Shown: positions 9,900-19,945 of the stretch, in pieces
Layout: each line of letters opens with the position of its first letter
How positions within the stretch are numbered: position 1 is the first letter of the stretch
Source of the DNA: Chara braunii
Lineage: Eukaryota; Streptophyta; Charophyceae; Charales; Characeae
Assembly: GCA_003427395.1 (NCBI GenBank)
Contig: BFEA01000151.1
Coordinates: 1,118,445 to 1,157,771 of the forward strand
Direction: 5' to 3'
Length of the DNA: 39,327 bases
Notes under the pieces: model-generated
Seen by the model: only the letters and a program-made list of their open reading frames with translations
What the model was told of the DNA's origin: nothing
The model's database searches: none
Made by a program: the position numbers and the translations under genes

Positions 9900-11308
9900 A
9901 CGAGTGTTCGTCCGAAGAAAAGGGCAGAAAATACTTACCTTGAGAGACTTGCCCAAACTTTTTTCGACTTGCATGTTGAAGACCCCGGTAGGACTAACAT
10001 GGCAGCACCAACGGTAAAAGCTTCGGTGAGTCTGAAGGCACAAATGGATGCCACAGACGCAAAGGATAAGCCACTCTTTAAGGCCCTCTATGAGAGTGCA
10101 CTGAAAAAGGAGGCGAAGTTGGGAGGAAGATGCGCCGGAAGGAAGGAACAAGGCACGTTGAGTTCAAGACACGTGGTTTCTCCACGGTACGAGACCTAGT
10201 CATTACCTGACCATTTTCCTCCCAAAAATATATGTTCTTTAAGCTTACAGAGTTACTTTGCAGTTTCCTCTTTTCACGAGGGCAGTCTATGCAAATCACC
10301 GAAGGACATGCTTGTATTGGCCCTACAGTGCCGACAAGGCACCCAACACACCAGTTATTGCCTACAAAGATCTGACAAGATTGCAAGCCCTGAAAAGACT
10401 AGGTAGCCCGGACTTCGTGCCTTATGCTATCACTACTAATGAACTGCTAAACCACATTGAAGGAGTACTGAAAATAAGATTCCCTGACATATCAATTGGT
10501 AAAAAAGCACTGCCCTATCTATTCGCAACATACAAAAAACACAAGAATTCGTTTCGATGGCGGATAAATGCCGCAAATGTCATTTCTTCACCCCTTGCGG
10601 ATCTAACAGCCACAATACTAAAAGCACTAATAAGAGTTGTGAAAATCCACTGTGGAGAGATGACAATGCAAACCCTATCTGAAATTGGCCTCAAAGTTCC
10701 ATATTGGTGGCCCATCGATTCAACTTCCGACTATACTTGTAATATTCCTAATCAGGTAACATCAGTTTTCTCTGCCGATCTAACACGCTGCTACAAAACA
10801 ATACCCATAGATGACAGCCCAGATGGCCTACTGACAACAATCCACTTCTTTAGCAAACTAGCTTTTAGACAAGCTAAAAAAACCTGCGGAAATAATATCC
10901 AATTAGCATGCAAGTTCTACACCAGCAAAGACAAGAGTGTCCGCAGGATTAGTACAGGGCCGCGAGAAACTCATCCCTTTTTAGATCAGTTCCCATCAAT
11001 CAGAAACCTCCCCAGCAGATATGCAATTTTTCACGGAGTTCTCCTTCTCTTGCCCGTCAAATATTACTCACGAATTACAAGAAATGTCTAACTGGGGAGA
11101 TTATAACATTCCTCCCCTTTCAAAAATTAAATCCCATCAGGTAAGGCGGAGTATTACGATGATAGCAGAAGTTGAGCTAGCAAACCTAAGGCAATTGATG
11201 AGCTACGTAGGTCCCACACCTATTATGGTACCCACAATGGTTGGCTCCTATAACTTTCCTTTCGTCAAAGCTTTGTTCACCCTAGGCATGATGTTCCCCT
11301 ACCAATAA
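9900..11308 (+). pseudogene. Reverse-transcriptase retroelement protein, broken
   Basis: A frame open from 9900 carries KKRAENTYLERLAQTFFDLH and LYESALKKEAKLGG. Near 10155 the coding frame shifts to FKTRGFSTVRDLV and then to the 277-codon frame at 10258-11091. There ADKAPN begins the fingers region, LPYLFATYKKHKNSFRW is the 'P-L-K-H-K-...-R' motif of RT, and VFSADLTRCYKTIP matches RT motif A with its catalytic Asp. The frame degrades after about 10960, and no YxDD motif C was found downstream. The last open frame (11021-11308) is of uncertain value. The arrangement resembles a non-LTR or Penelope-like RT family rather than Ty3 or Ty1, but the exact clade cannot be fixed by eye. It is non-functional because of frameshifts and the missing motif C. 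Confidence 0.7.
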
Positions 11309-12960
11309 CAGCGAGCGTCAAGCGGTAGGATGGCTGCAGATGTGTGCTCAACAGAGCTAATCAAGTCAACAAGTTGTCATGCAAGCTACTCACCTGCATG
11401 TCTTCACGACTTGCAATTTTTTTCAGACAAACACATGCACGTGATACTTGAGCAGGGGGACATCAAAAGCTACCTAAAGAAAGAAGAGAAAATTATTCGC
11501 TCTCATCAGACTGTACTTGTTAGCACCAAAATCTTCCGACCTTAGGTCCCTCGATTGACCAAGGACAGAGATAACACTGATCACATCAATCACTTTGGCA
11601 TGTATGGGGCTCTTTCTGCGCACTGACCAAACGACGCGGTCACACAAAACCAATATAGAAGTCTACGCATGATTATCTACGTTATCTTCTCTACCGATTG
11701 GTGTAATACAACATAAACTCTTCACCACACACTTATCCCGGTTCTTGGTGTCATCAATACCCTATTTCTATACAGTCAATCCCTTCACTCCACATGCGCA
11801 ACAATACCTTACATGCAAGCTCAGTTTGGAAAACGACTGACGTCAACTGAATACAGGGGTATTCTTTCCAAAACCGGCTCACAACTCTTTCTCAAGCATT
11901 TGTCTCCACTCACGCCATTGCCTGATTATCTTCCTCTTAGGCAAGAGAGAACTAGTCAGAAGTGGGAGCCAATCTCGAGTACGACCTTTTCTTGAAAACC
12001 CCTGTAAAGTCCAAAACCACGTTTGCTTGTGTCACGATCACATGGGGCAACTCAATCTTCTCGTTCTCTTGGCTAGGATGAGTCGTACAGCCCACTCTGA
12101 TCACATTTAGAAAGCACGCAGTCTCTTCGAAACCTACCTTTCAATCTCGTAACTGCAAGTCAGCCCAGTTCGATAGATGGTTGGTGTCATTAGTGATGAG
12201 TGAGTCCTACCGGGCCACTACAGGCTGGGTCTTGTATACAGTTCATTCATTGTCGTTAGTTGTTGTTCCAACCGAGAGGAGTCATACAGGAGTTGCGCTC
12301 ATGCAAGAGCCTTGCTCTCTCTTCTTGCTTTGGCACTGTCTCTTTCATCACACATTTTCGATCTTACTCACTCGCGTTGGAAACGCACAAAGGTACAAAC
12401 CGCACGTGGTCGCCTCTCCACTACTGATGACGTTGGCCAAACAGGCATCAAGAGTGCTGAACTCGTTAGAGTATCCAAACCGAGGAGGTGTGCAACATAC
12501 TTTGTTGACTGCAAGAATTAACGCGCCATCTCATTCCCCCGCTTCTCAGGTAAGCAAGCCCATTAAGATAAGGGAGACAGTCCCCTGCCAGATCTGTCGA
12601 AATCGACTGACCACACCCCTGTTACCACTGACCTCACTTTACTGTGGCTGCGTAACTAATTCCAATGGCTAGCCTCTCACACGTTTTCCTAAGCGGCGAC
12701 TTCCAGTCACACACTCCCTATCTAGTCCCTCTTTGGACATGACACAATTAGTGCAATGTCGCACATTTAATGCAGTGTCGCGCTAATCACATTCACGCTA
12801 TTCGGAGCGCCCTCGTCCCTCGCTTTACTCGACTTTTCGACACACGATGTTTCTTCACTCGCACTGAGGGCAGCACGACGTCTCATTTATCAAGTACTGA
12901 CTGACCAGAGTGCACGCGTGGAGCTACCCCCTTTTTCTCTCCTGCTTACTAAAAAACAAC
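11309..12960 (+). other. No gene recognised; one 163-codon frame
   Basis: A plus-strand frame at 12181-12672 is open for 163 codons but shows no motif or domain. Splice-donor-like CAG|GTAAGC occurs at about 12548. I could not support a gene here, and decayed transposon DNA is as likely. Confidence 0.4.
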
Positions 12961-13455
12961 TGTAGTGATGGCATCTGCCCTGTAGACGAGTGTCTACCCT
13001 AGCTACGGCAGAAGAGTGACCAGGTTGGTCAAATACACATGGTCGAAAACTCTCGGTGAATCTCTCTCACGCTGAGACCCTAGTCCTTCAATGCCTCTCT
13101 GTTACATGCCCAGTTGGGCGATGTACATATAGTGCTTCAAGAACTCTATCTCTCATATGCCAGGTACTAACCTGTGAAGATGGCGCTTTGCTACAGGTAA
13201 CTCGAAGACGAAGCTGGAGCAACGGCGCTGCAGGTAAGTCCCTCTGGCCTCCGCCCAATCTCTCTCTCTCTCTAGTACTACTCTAGCTGCTATAGCGCCC
13301 GACACTAAAGACTACAGCTAACGCTGCTACTACTCTTGCAGCGCTCCTCCGGAGTGCTGCTGCCGAATCCTGAAGACTACCTCCTGCCTCTTGAACTGCA
13401 CGTGAAGTGCTTGGGAAGTACCTAGGAACTACCTACCGGCCTGCAGTGCGGGCCA

Positions 13456-13466
13456 ATCCTATATAG
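13456..13466 (-). promoter_or_regulatory. TATA-like box in LTR
   Basis: CACTATATAGG on the minus strand, positioned as expected for an LTR promoter with U3 about 380 bp long. The core is nearly palindromic, so the orientation rests on the LTR context. Confidence 0.5.
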
Positions 13467-13683
13467 TGCTGGCCCGTCCAGGAGGCTGCTCTTGCCAATG
13501 CCTCAACGTGCCAAACCCTGGGGTTGAAGCTCAAACAAAGGTTGTCTTGAAAATAGGCCAGAAATGGCCTGAGCTAAAACTCAGGTCTGGTGCCCGAGTT
13601 TCAGGGCAGGTCGGTATTATGAGGGCCCGAAAATGGCCCTCAGTTTCAGGCTGAAAACACTCTGGGCCAGAAACGCCCTGATT

Positions 13684-13775
13684 TAGCCTGAAACGACACA
13701 GGGCCTGTAGGCCCTTGTTTTCAGGCTTTCAGGCTGAAACGACACAGGGCCTGTAGGCCCTTGTTTTCAGGCTTT
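13684..13775. repeat. 46-bp tandem duplication in LTR
   Basis: GAAACGACACAGGGCCTG recurs at 13690 and 13736. Each unit carries the palindromic GGGCCTGTAGGCCC. It lies in the U3 part of the 3' LTR. Confidence 0.85.
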
Positions 13776-13840
13776 TAGCCTGAAAACGTCACGGGCCTGG
13801 AAATGGCCCGTGCAGCCTGTTGCAGGCGCAGCATGTAGCA

Positions 13841-13855
13841 TCCCCCCCTCCTTGT
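13841..13855 (-). other. Polypurine tract of minus-strand element
   Basis: On the minus strand CAAGGAGGGGGGGA immediately precedes the TG that begins the LTR. This is the normal position of the plus-strand primer of LTR retrotransposons. Confidence 0.75.
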
Positions 13856-16600
13856 GAAGTCAAGTCGGGTCGAGGGCGAAGCTGACGACCTGAAGGTGGA
13901 ACCTGGACGCGGGTGCGACGTGGAGCCAAAGATACCGGCTTGCTTTGCATTTTGCGTTCGTAGCGTGCGAGAACGTCTGAAGCTGTTGCTTGGGAAAAGA
14001 AGATGGTCGTCGCTCTCGGGCGTTCGTGGAATGATTGTGTCCAACAGCGAAGTGACTGGCGAGCTGTGCTCGAACTCGAAGGGCGACATCCCGATAGCCG
14101 GGTGGATGGACGAGTTGTAGGCCAACTCGACATCCGGCAGCCGCTCAACCCAATCCTTCTGGTCGGGGCGGATGAGAGTGCGACAGAGAACCTGATGCGC
14201 CCTCTCCGTTTGGCCATCGGTTTGGGGGTGGCGAGCCGAACGAGAACCTGTGCGGTTTGCTGCGCCCTCTCCGTTTGGTTTGGGGGTGGCGAGCCGAACT
14301 TGGCTTGAGAGATGAGCCCCATCATTTGATGAGCGCCAACCAAAAGTCGGACATGAACCGAGTGTCGCGGTCGCAGACGATCTCCTTGGGGTAACCCTTG
14401 GTTCGAATCCAACCGGCGTAAAGAACCTCGGCCAACTCTGGTGCCTTGGCATGATAACGGCAAGGCAAAAACATGGTGAACTTGGCGAGTCGTTCGACCA
14501 CCGTGAGAATCCCATCCACTCTTGTCTTGTGCTTGGGGAACGGGCCGGTAATGTCCATGGCAATCGCTTCCCTTTGCCGCAAGGGGACCGGTAATGGTCG
14601 CATCTCGCCGTATGGACGATGGTTGCGGGATTGCAACGTCGGCAAACCTCGCATGACTCACAATAGCGTGTGACGTCACCGAGAAGGCCGGGCCACCAAA
14701 ATCGCTCGCGGAGTCGGCCAATCGTGTGATTGACTCCAAAGTGTCCGATGGCGGGAGCATCGTGGAACTCGCCAAGAAGCCGTGTACGCAAGTGAGGGTT
14801 ACTCGGTACGCAAAGAAGGTCCTTCCCCCGTGTGTGGACAAGCAAGTACCCCTCTTGGATCCGGTAGTGAGAAGGCGAGGGATTAGGAGAGGAGCAATTC
14901 CCGTACTTGTCGTGAAACTTGGGGTCGGCTTGGTAGCCGCGGATGAAGCCATCCCGCAGGTCGTCGTCGATCTCGAAGGTTGAATAGACCGCGGTACAAT
15001 GATCCGGACGTCGTGAAAGAGCATCCACAAAACGGTTCGACTTCCCCGGAATGTGATCGGGAAATAAGTCGAACTGGTCGCTGAAAGCCATCCATCGAGC
15101 GATGGTGCTGTTGATGGTGTTTTGGGTCTTGTAAAAGACCAACGGATTGTTGTCCGTTACCCATCGGAATTGGCTTCGACCAAGGAGGAAATGCCACCAT
15201 CGCTTGAGCGCGTGGACGAAGGCAAGGAGCTCCTTCTTGCGTGTATCGTCAATGGAGTGCACGGCGGCCACTTTCTTGTTGAAATACTCGACCGGGTGCC
15301 AGTCCACGCCATCGCGTTGCTCGAGGACGACACCAATGCCATAGCCAGACGCATCCGTAGTGACGCGCGTAGGCAAAAGCGGATCGTATATGCGCAAGAC
15401 CTCCGCGGATAATAGCGCGACTTTGAGAGCCAAAAATGCTTCCCGCGCCTCCTCTCCAAAGTCAAATGGCCGATTCTCGCATTGAAGCTTGGTCAAGTGG
15501 GCCGCGATCTTTGAGTAGCCCTTGATAAAACACTGGTAGTAGCCGGCAAGACCAAGGAACGAACGGACATCCGTGACGTTCCGTGGGTCCGGCCACTCTT
15601 GGATGGCTTGAATCTTGTTCGATAGCGGAATGATGCCCTCCGGTGTGACAAAATGGCCCAAGTATTCCAGCTCTTGCCGGACAAATTCGCACTTGTCGCG
15701 GTCGGCCTTGTACTTGGCGCGACGGAGCGTCTCCAACACTCGTCGAAGGTGCTCAAGATGATCCTCCAATGACCGGCTATAGACGAGAATATCGTCTAAG
15801 TAGACCAACACGGACCGGTCCAACATTGCACGGAACTCATTGGTCATTGCCACTTGAAAGGTTGTCAGGGCCTTGGTGAGGCCACAAGGCATGACCACCC
15901 ACTCAAAATGCCCATACGGCGTCTTGAACGCGGATTTGTAACGATTGTTCGGTCGGATCGAGATTTGATGATATCCCGACTTCAAATCCAACTTAGAAAA
16001 ATACTTCGCGCTGCCATCGTCGATGCGAGGAAGAGGCCGCGCATTCTTGACGGTTTGCGAGTTAAGCTTGTGATAGTCGATGCACAATCATAGATCTTTG
16101 TTCTTCTTCCGTACGAAGAGAACTGGCGCTCCGTATGGAGAGCTACTAGGGCGGATCCAGCCCTTGTCCAACAAATCATCGAGTTCTGCGCGAAGGACTG
16201 TAAGCTCCTCCTCGCTCATGCGATAAATGCAACCTTTCGGCGGCACAGCACTGGCCTCGAGAATGATCTCGTGAGAGATCGGCCGATCCGGCACCACACC
16301 GGTAGGTGACTCGAAGATGCCGGCAAACTCGTCAAGCAACCGCACCACACGGGGGTCCGAAGACGAGTCCATGGGTGAAGAGTGGGCTACCGCGACGGTT
16401 TCTAGGAAACATAGGCCGATTTCGCCAAGCTGCTCGTAAGCACAAGTAGCCCGGAATGACTTGGCCATCACCACTTGGCACCGAATCGAAGGGTGTGGAA
16501 GAGGAATAGTACACGCCACTTCCGCACCGAAGGCGTCGCGAACGCTAAGAGTCCGCCGGTGGAAGTTGGCCGTGTGATCCGCACGGTCAAGCAATATGAC
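13856..16600 (-). pseudogene. pol: Ty3/gypsy pol (RT, RNase H, integrase), decayed
   Basis: The protease-RT linker is at 16600-16088 (SHEIILEASAVPP, GWIRPSSSPYGAPVLFVRKK). An in-frame TGA at 16088-16090 follows KKNKDL. RT continues in the same frame from 16087 with FSKLDLKSGYHQI, YGHFEWVVMPCGL and the catalytic YLDD at 15791-15802. RNase H follows with TTDASGYGIG and a Glu in RKKELLAF. An HHCC integrase zinc finger follows at roughly 14640-14760 (FGVNHTIGRLRERFWWP, YCESCEVC). The integrase core lies in another frame at 14654-14322 (AMDITGPFPKHK, CDRDTRFMS). The last acidic residue is back in the first frame (RHPQTDGQTERAHQ). A few residues are missing before FSKLDL, and most of the integrase C-terminus after DDHLLF is deleted. 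The 5' end (gag, protease, 5' LTR) is absent, cut off near 16600 by an opposite-polarity element. The stop sits at a position normally Arg in this motif, suggesting CGA to TGA. Confidence 0.93.
14186..14301 (-). repeat. 56-bp tandem duplication inside integrase
   Basis: GAGAACCTG...CGCCCTCTCCGTTTGG...GGCGAGCCGAAC occurs at 14186-14241 and 14242-14301 with small indels. It disrupts the reading frame between the second Asp and the Glu of the integrase DDE triad, so it post-dates or accompanies loss of function. Confidence 0.85.
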
Positions 16601-16827
16601 CCAGATGACACTTTCAAGCAATGTGACCCAATGCAATACCAAGTCACTTTCAAGCATGTGACCCAGATGACACCCGTTGGATCTCCCGCGCAGACTTACA
16701 GGCATCTGCACCTCTCATCTTCTCCGACTACGAGAACCGAAGACTTGCCAAGGACAAAGCTCGTCCCAACCGACCCAACCCGGTATCGGACAGACAACTT
16801 CGCCCTCGCAAGTATCTCGGTCTTTAA
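16597..16827 (+). pseudogene. Integrase C-terminus of a plus-strand Ty3/gypsy element
   Basis: The plus strand reads MQYQVTFKH and, after a 1-nt shift, DDTRWISRADLQASAPLIF, then a basic tail ending RQLRPRKYLGL and TAA at 16825-16827. This is the integrase tail expected just upstream of a polypurine tract. Its RQLRPR ending also resembles the tail of the minus-strand element, so the two are related families in opposite orientation. GACCCAGATGACAC is duplicated (about 16600 and 16660), adding a frame break. The junction with the minus-strand element lies somewhere in 16590-16640. Confidence 0.75.
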
Positions 16828-16837
16828 AGGGGGGGAG
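16826..16837 (+). other. Polypurine tract of plus-strand element
   Basis: AAAGGGGGGGAG directly after the pol stop codon and directly before TGTGTTACAC, the expected LTR start. Confidence 0.85.
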
Positions 16838-17052
16838 TGTGTTACACAATGTGTCACACGGGCCCGGTTAGGCCCGACAGATAGGGGTCCGGAGGCCGGT
16901 CCAGGCCCAAGGCCGGACCTGTAAACCGGTAGCGCCATTTACAGGCCCACCGGTTGGCCTTTAGGCCACATTCAGGACCAGACCAGACGGGCAGGCCCAA
17001 ACGACGTTACCGTTGGGCCTGGCGGCGCTCTTGAGGCTGCCGCCCGCCGGTC

Positions 17053-17086
17053 TGATCTGAATCGTCACTTTTGATGATTCAGATCA
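17053..17086. repeat. 15-bp inverted repeat (hairpin)
   Basis: TGATCTGAATCGTCA (17053-17067) pairs with TGATGATTCAGATCA (17072-17086) at 14 of 15 positions around a 4-nt loop. It lies within the plus-strand LTR. Confidence 0.85.
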
Positions 17087-17390
17087 CGGCTCGGCCTCGC
17101 AGCATAGAGGCCGGCCTTGCCACACCGGTACTTAGGTACCGGGAGGCCGCCTGTTCACGCACTCTGGAGCAAGGAGCAGCGGAGAGAACGCTGAGCTATT
17201 TGGTAGAGCACAGTGCCACAGGGACTGCAGTGCTAGTTTAGCGCAATGCAGTCCAGGAGAAACGAGGAGGCAAGGAGGACTCCCGCCGCCGCCAAGACGC
17301 CTGCAAGTGGAGCGCCATAGCTCCAGCGACCTGCATCCGGACTCCCACCGCCGCCAAGATGCCAGCTTGCACCCGCAGGTTTGGACTGAG

Positions 17391-17490
17391 GCCCTCTCCT
17401 CTCCTCTCCTTTCCTCTCCATCTTCTTCTCTCCATCTCCATCTTCTTCTTCTTCTTCTTCTTCTTCAGACTTCTTCTTCTTCTTCTTCAG
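17391..17490. repeat. TC/CTT microsatellite
   Basis: CCTCT runs pass into (CTT)n, interrupted by CTCCATCTCCA and CAGA. Confidence 0.95.
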
Positions 17491-17653
17491 ATTGGAGACT
17501 TGATACGAGTTGGACAGAGATCAGTGTTGGACTTCGGTGGTAAGAGGCTGGGATACTTACCGGATTCGAGGCTTGGAGATTGTTGGGATTGATACTCGGC
17601 GGCATCACAGATTGGACACCGGTTACATTAGGACTCTGTACCTCCAACATTGG

Positions 17654-18546
17654 TGACTTAATTGTCCACGACATTTTGATCTTGTTCGATGACATTTTGG
17701 ACTACCATATCGGTGACCTACTGGATTCTATCTCGGTGACATCTGACGCTGCCTACATCTCCCACCTCCTTCGTCTCTCCTCCCACCTTTCATCTGTGTA
17801 TGGTTGTGCGGGGCCTGAGCATCGTCTATGATTGGCTCAGACCCCACCATCTCACGATTGTTTGTGTGTTGAGTGATATCTGCGTGAGTTCAGTCTATGT
17901 GAGTCAGTCCATTTATCAGACTTCCGCTGCATACATGCTCATCCTATATTGGTTGATCTTTGGTTCTGCCCATACTTGTTGAAGTATTCACGAGTATGCA
18001 ACAGAGGCTGTTGTTGTTGGTACTCGCGAGCAGCCCTTCTTTCTTTTTTTTTTTTTTTTGGCCCTTTTCCACAAACCTGACCTGATACGTACGTCAATCG
18101 CATTTTCTTTTGTGCTTTTATTTTCTTTCGGGTATTTTTCAAAGAACAAATGCCGCGGAATAAGATCAGCCCCTTCAATAGCTGAAGTAAACCTCTGTCG
18201 TCCAGATCACCACCGACTAGGAAGAGGCAAAAAAGATTACGTGTCACCATTCTAAGCGTGTCACAATTTGTTAGAAATCGAGCTCTCGGGCGATTGCGGT
18301 TGCCTACTACAAAATCCAAAGGCCGAGAAAGAAAGAAAAGCAAGAACTTGGCATGTACCCCATGGCTCACAAAAGCTATAGAGTATTGTGTTGATGGAAC
18401 GGCCAAAGGAATAGCCCCTACCAAGTCCACGTTGACTATCTCGCGGAACATGCGAATTCCTATCTGCTCGCTAGAAGAGCCCGCAGTCTCACACTCTTAC
18501 CATCCATGAGGGGTTCAACAGTGTCATAGAAGTGCAGCTACTTTCT
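17654..18546. other. No gene firmly supported
   Basis: A minus-strand frame at 18451-17939 (170 codons) and shorter plus-strand frames overlap here. The minus frame contains a Lys run coded by an (A)n tract and has no recognised domain. It lies downstream of the rps19-like fragment, but I could not match it to rps3 or any other mitochondrial gene. GGTGAC recurs at 17655, 17713 and 17735. Confidence 0.45.
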
Positions 18547-18687
18547 TTATAAGCCTGCATAAAACAAAGGGTCAGGCAAAATACAAGATCTACGTGACCA
18601 AATTTTCCAACTCTGGCGAGCCACACGCGAATGCTTTTTCAACAGACAAGCATCTACAAATGGACCTTTCCATATAGATCGTGACAT
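18547..18687 (-). pseudogene. rps19: Truncated mitochondrial-type ribosomal protein S19
   Basis: A frame starting at the ATG of 18685-18687 reads [18 protein letters not shown], then [11 protein letters not shown], which is the conserved N-terminus of plant mitochondrial uS19. Similarity stops after ILP (residue 38, at 18574), and eight unrelated codons follow before TAA. Normal uS19 is about 90 residues, so the RNA-binding C-terminal part is missing. An in-frame ATG 31 codons upstream (18780) would add a hydrophobic leader. The flanks are not the rpl2 and rps3 expected in a mitochondrial cluster. It is most likely a mitochondrial DNA fragment inserted in the nucleus, or one exon of a transferred gene. 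Confidence 0.8.
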
Positions 18688-18790
18688 AACTTCCACCTCG
18701 ATCGATATTTTGGCCCCACCCTCAACAGCACAGGAAAGCAGCATAAAATTTGCAAAAGAAATATAAATACCGAATTTCATATCAAGATAT

Positions 18791-19117
18791 TTAACAACCA
18801 GGGTAGGAAAGAGGACACTTCACAACTACGAGTTGAGAAGGCAGAGACCACTCAGGACATACCGCAGCAGCAACCTTATCATGCTGAAGCGACTGCATTG
18901 AGTCCTCTTCGTCCTCAAGATCGTCCTTGCCTCTCCTCTCCTTATCAACAGTTGTGGCCACCATGCTCCTAAAGTGCTCACTGGTCTTTTGAATCAGCTG
19001 CAAAATGAGATTTCCCCTGGCCCCATCATCCATAAAGCCCACCAGGGATTTTGCATGATGCAAAGCCCTGTTCGGAGACAGAGAGCAGCACACCAGATAC
19101 GGGACAAAATGATTCAC
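18791..19117 (-). CDS. Unrecognised 108-residue open frame
   Basis: The frame contains [20 protein letters not shown], then [19 protein letters not shown] and an acidic patch [14 protein letters not shown]. It looks like soluble helical protein rather than chance translation. There is no recognisable family. It may be one exon of a longer nuclear gene, since upstream DNA becomes a repeat and the frame ends 10 bp before the leader of the rps19-like frame. The start Met is uncertain. Confidence 0.4.
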   Translation of the reverse strand: MNHFVPYLVCCSLSPNRALHHAKSLVGFMDDGARGNLILQLIQKTSEHFRSMVATTVDKERRGKDDLEDEEDSMQSLQHDKVAAAVCPEWSLPSQLVVVKCPLSYPGC

Positions 19118-19471
19118 GACTTGAAAATTCTGTTGTCCCAGACTTCAAAATTCAAATACATATCAGAATCCCATAACCGTAAATGACACATGGTAGTACA
19201 AAACACATGGAGAGAAAGACAGAGAGAGAGTGTACATGCCTATGGGAAAGCGAAATGTGACTCAAAATTTATGCTGACCCAGACTTCAAATACATATCCA
19301 AGCACAATGTAGGAAATGAAAGATGGTCATGCAACACACATAGATAACGACTTGTCTCTTGTCCATGCAGTTTGCATACATCCGCTTATTTCTCCTTGCT
19401 TGCAAATGGATACAGTGAGGCTTTGTAATGGTCTATACCACAGCTGATTTTACATTCCCTATCAAACAGTG

Positions 19472-19472
<1 letters not shown>

Positions 19473-19534
<62 letters not shown>
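19473..19534. repeat. (AC)n-(AG)n compound microsatellite
   Basis: About six AC units followed by roughly 25 AG units, at the end of the first duplicate. Confidence 0.97.
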
Positions 19535-19537
<3 letters not shown>

Positions 19538-19871
19538 AGACTTCAAAATTCAAATACATATCAGAATCCCATACCGGAAATGACACATGGTATTACAAAA
19601 CACATGGAGAGAGAGAGAGCCAGAAATAGAGTACATGCCTATGGGAAAACGACTTGTGACTTGAAATTCATGCTGCCCCAGACTTCAAATACATACCAAA
19701 GCACAATGCAGGAAATGACAGATGGTCATGAAACACGCATAGATAATGTCTTGTGTCAGATGATGTCGCGTTTCTTGTCCATGCAGTGTGCAGACATCCG
19801 CTTCTTTCTCCTTGCTTGCAAATACAGTGAGGCTTTGTAACAACTGATTTTACATTCCCTATCAAACAGTG

Positions 19872-19872
<1 letters not shown>

Positions 19873-19943
<71 letters not shown>
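19873..19943. repeat. (AC)n microsatellite
   Basis: About 35 uninterrupted AC units at the end of the second duplicate. Confidence 0.97.

Positions 19944-19945
<2 letters not shown>

Larger units (their letters stand above)
12961..13840 (-). mobile_element. 3' LTR of minus-strand Ty3/gypsy element (approximate)
   Basis: Read on the minus strand, TGCTACATGC starts at 13840, directly after a polypurine tract and the end of pol, which is where a 3' LTR must begin. A TATA-like CACTATATAGG lies at 13456-13466 (minus), about 380 bp into the LTR. The outer end is less certain. A terminal CA at 12961 (ATCACTACA on the minus strand) is the best candidate, giving about 880 bp. A 46-bp unit containing GGGCCTGTAGGCCC is tandemly duplicated at about 13684-13775 in the U3-like half. 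The 5' LTR that would define the end is missing. Confidence 0.6.
16838..17653 (+). mobile_element. LTR of plus-strand Ty3/gypsy element
   Basis: Starts TGTGTTACACAATGTG after a polypurine tract and is rich in GGCC/CCGG, as is the U3 of the neighbouring element. A 15-bp hairpin sits at 17053-17086, and a TC/CTT microsatellite at 17391-17490 lies in the probable R/U5. The end is placed at ...CTCCAACA because the next bases, TTGGTGACTTAATTG, resemble an LTR-retrotransposon primer site. The end coordinate is therefore inferred; TTACA at 17628 is an alternative. Confidence 0.6.
19141..19943. repeat. 398-bp tandem duplication with different microsatellites
   Basis: GACTTCAAAATTCAAATACA begins copies at 19141 and 19539. 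Both copies then share CACATGGAGAGA, ACATGCCTATGGGAAA, GCACAATG-AGGAAATGA and TACATTCCCTATCAAACAGTG in the same order. Copy one ends in (AC)6 followed by a long (AG)n. Copy two ends in a pure (AC)n. A 20-odd-bp insertion near 19757 distinguishes copy two. Confidence 0.93.

Noticed and set aside
13775-14120. Plus-strand frames opposite the gypsy pol
   Set aside because: Shadows of the minus-strand coding sequence, which has clear RT, RNase H and integrase motifs.
17939-18451. 170-codon minus-strand frame as a mitochondrial gene next to rps19
   Set aside because: It does not match rps3, rpl2 or rpl16, contains a Lys run from an A tract, and shows no domain.
19424-19430. TGTAATG as left end of the LTR ending CATTACA at 21090
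   Set aside because: It is the inverted match of the LTR end, but it lies inside the 398-bp duplication whose other copy lacks it, so it is probably coincidental.
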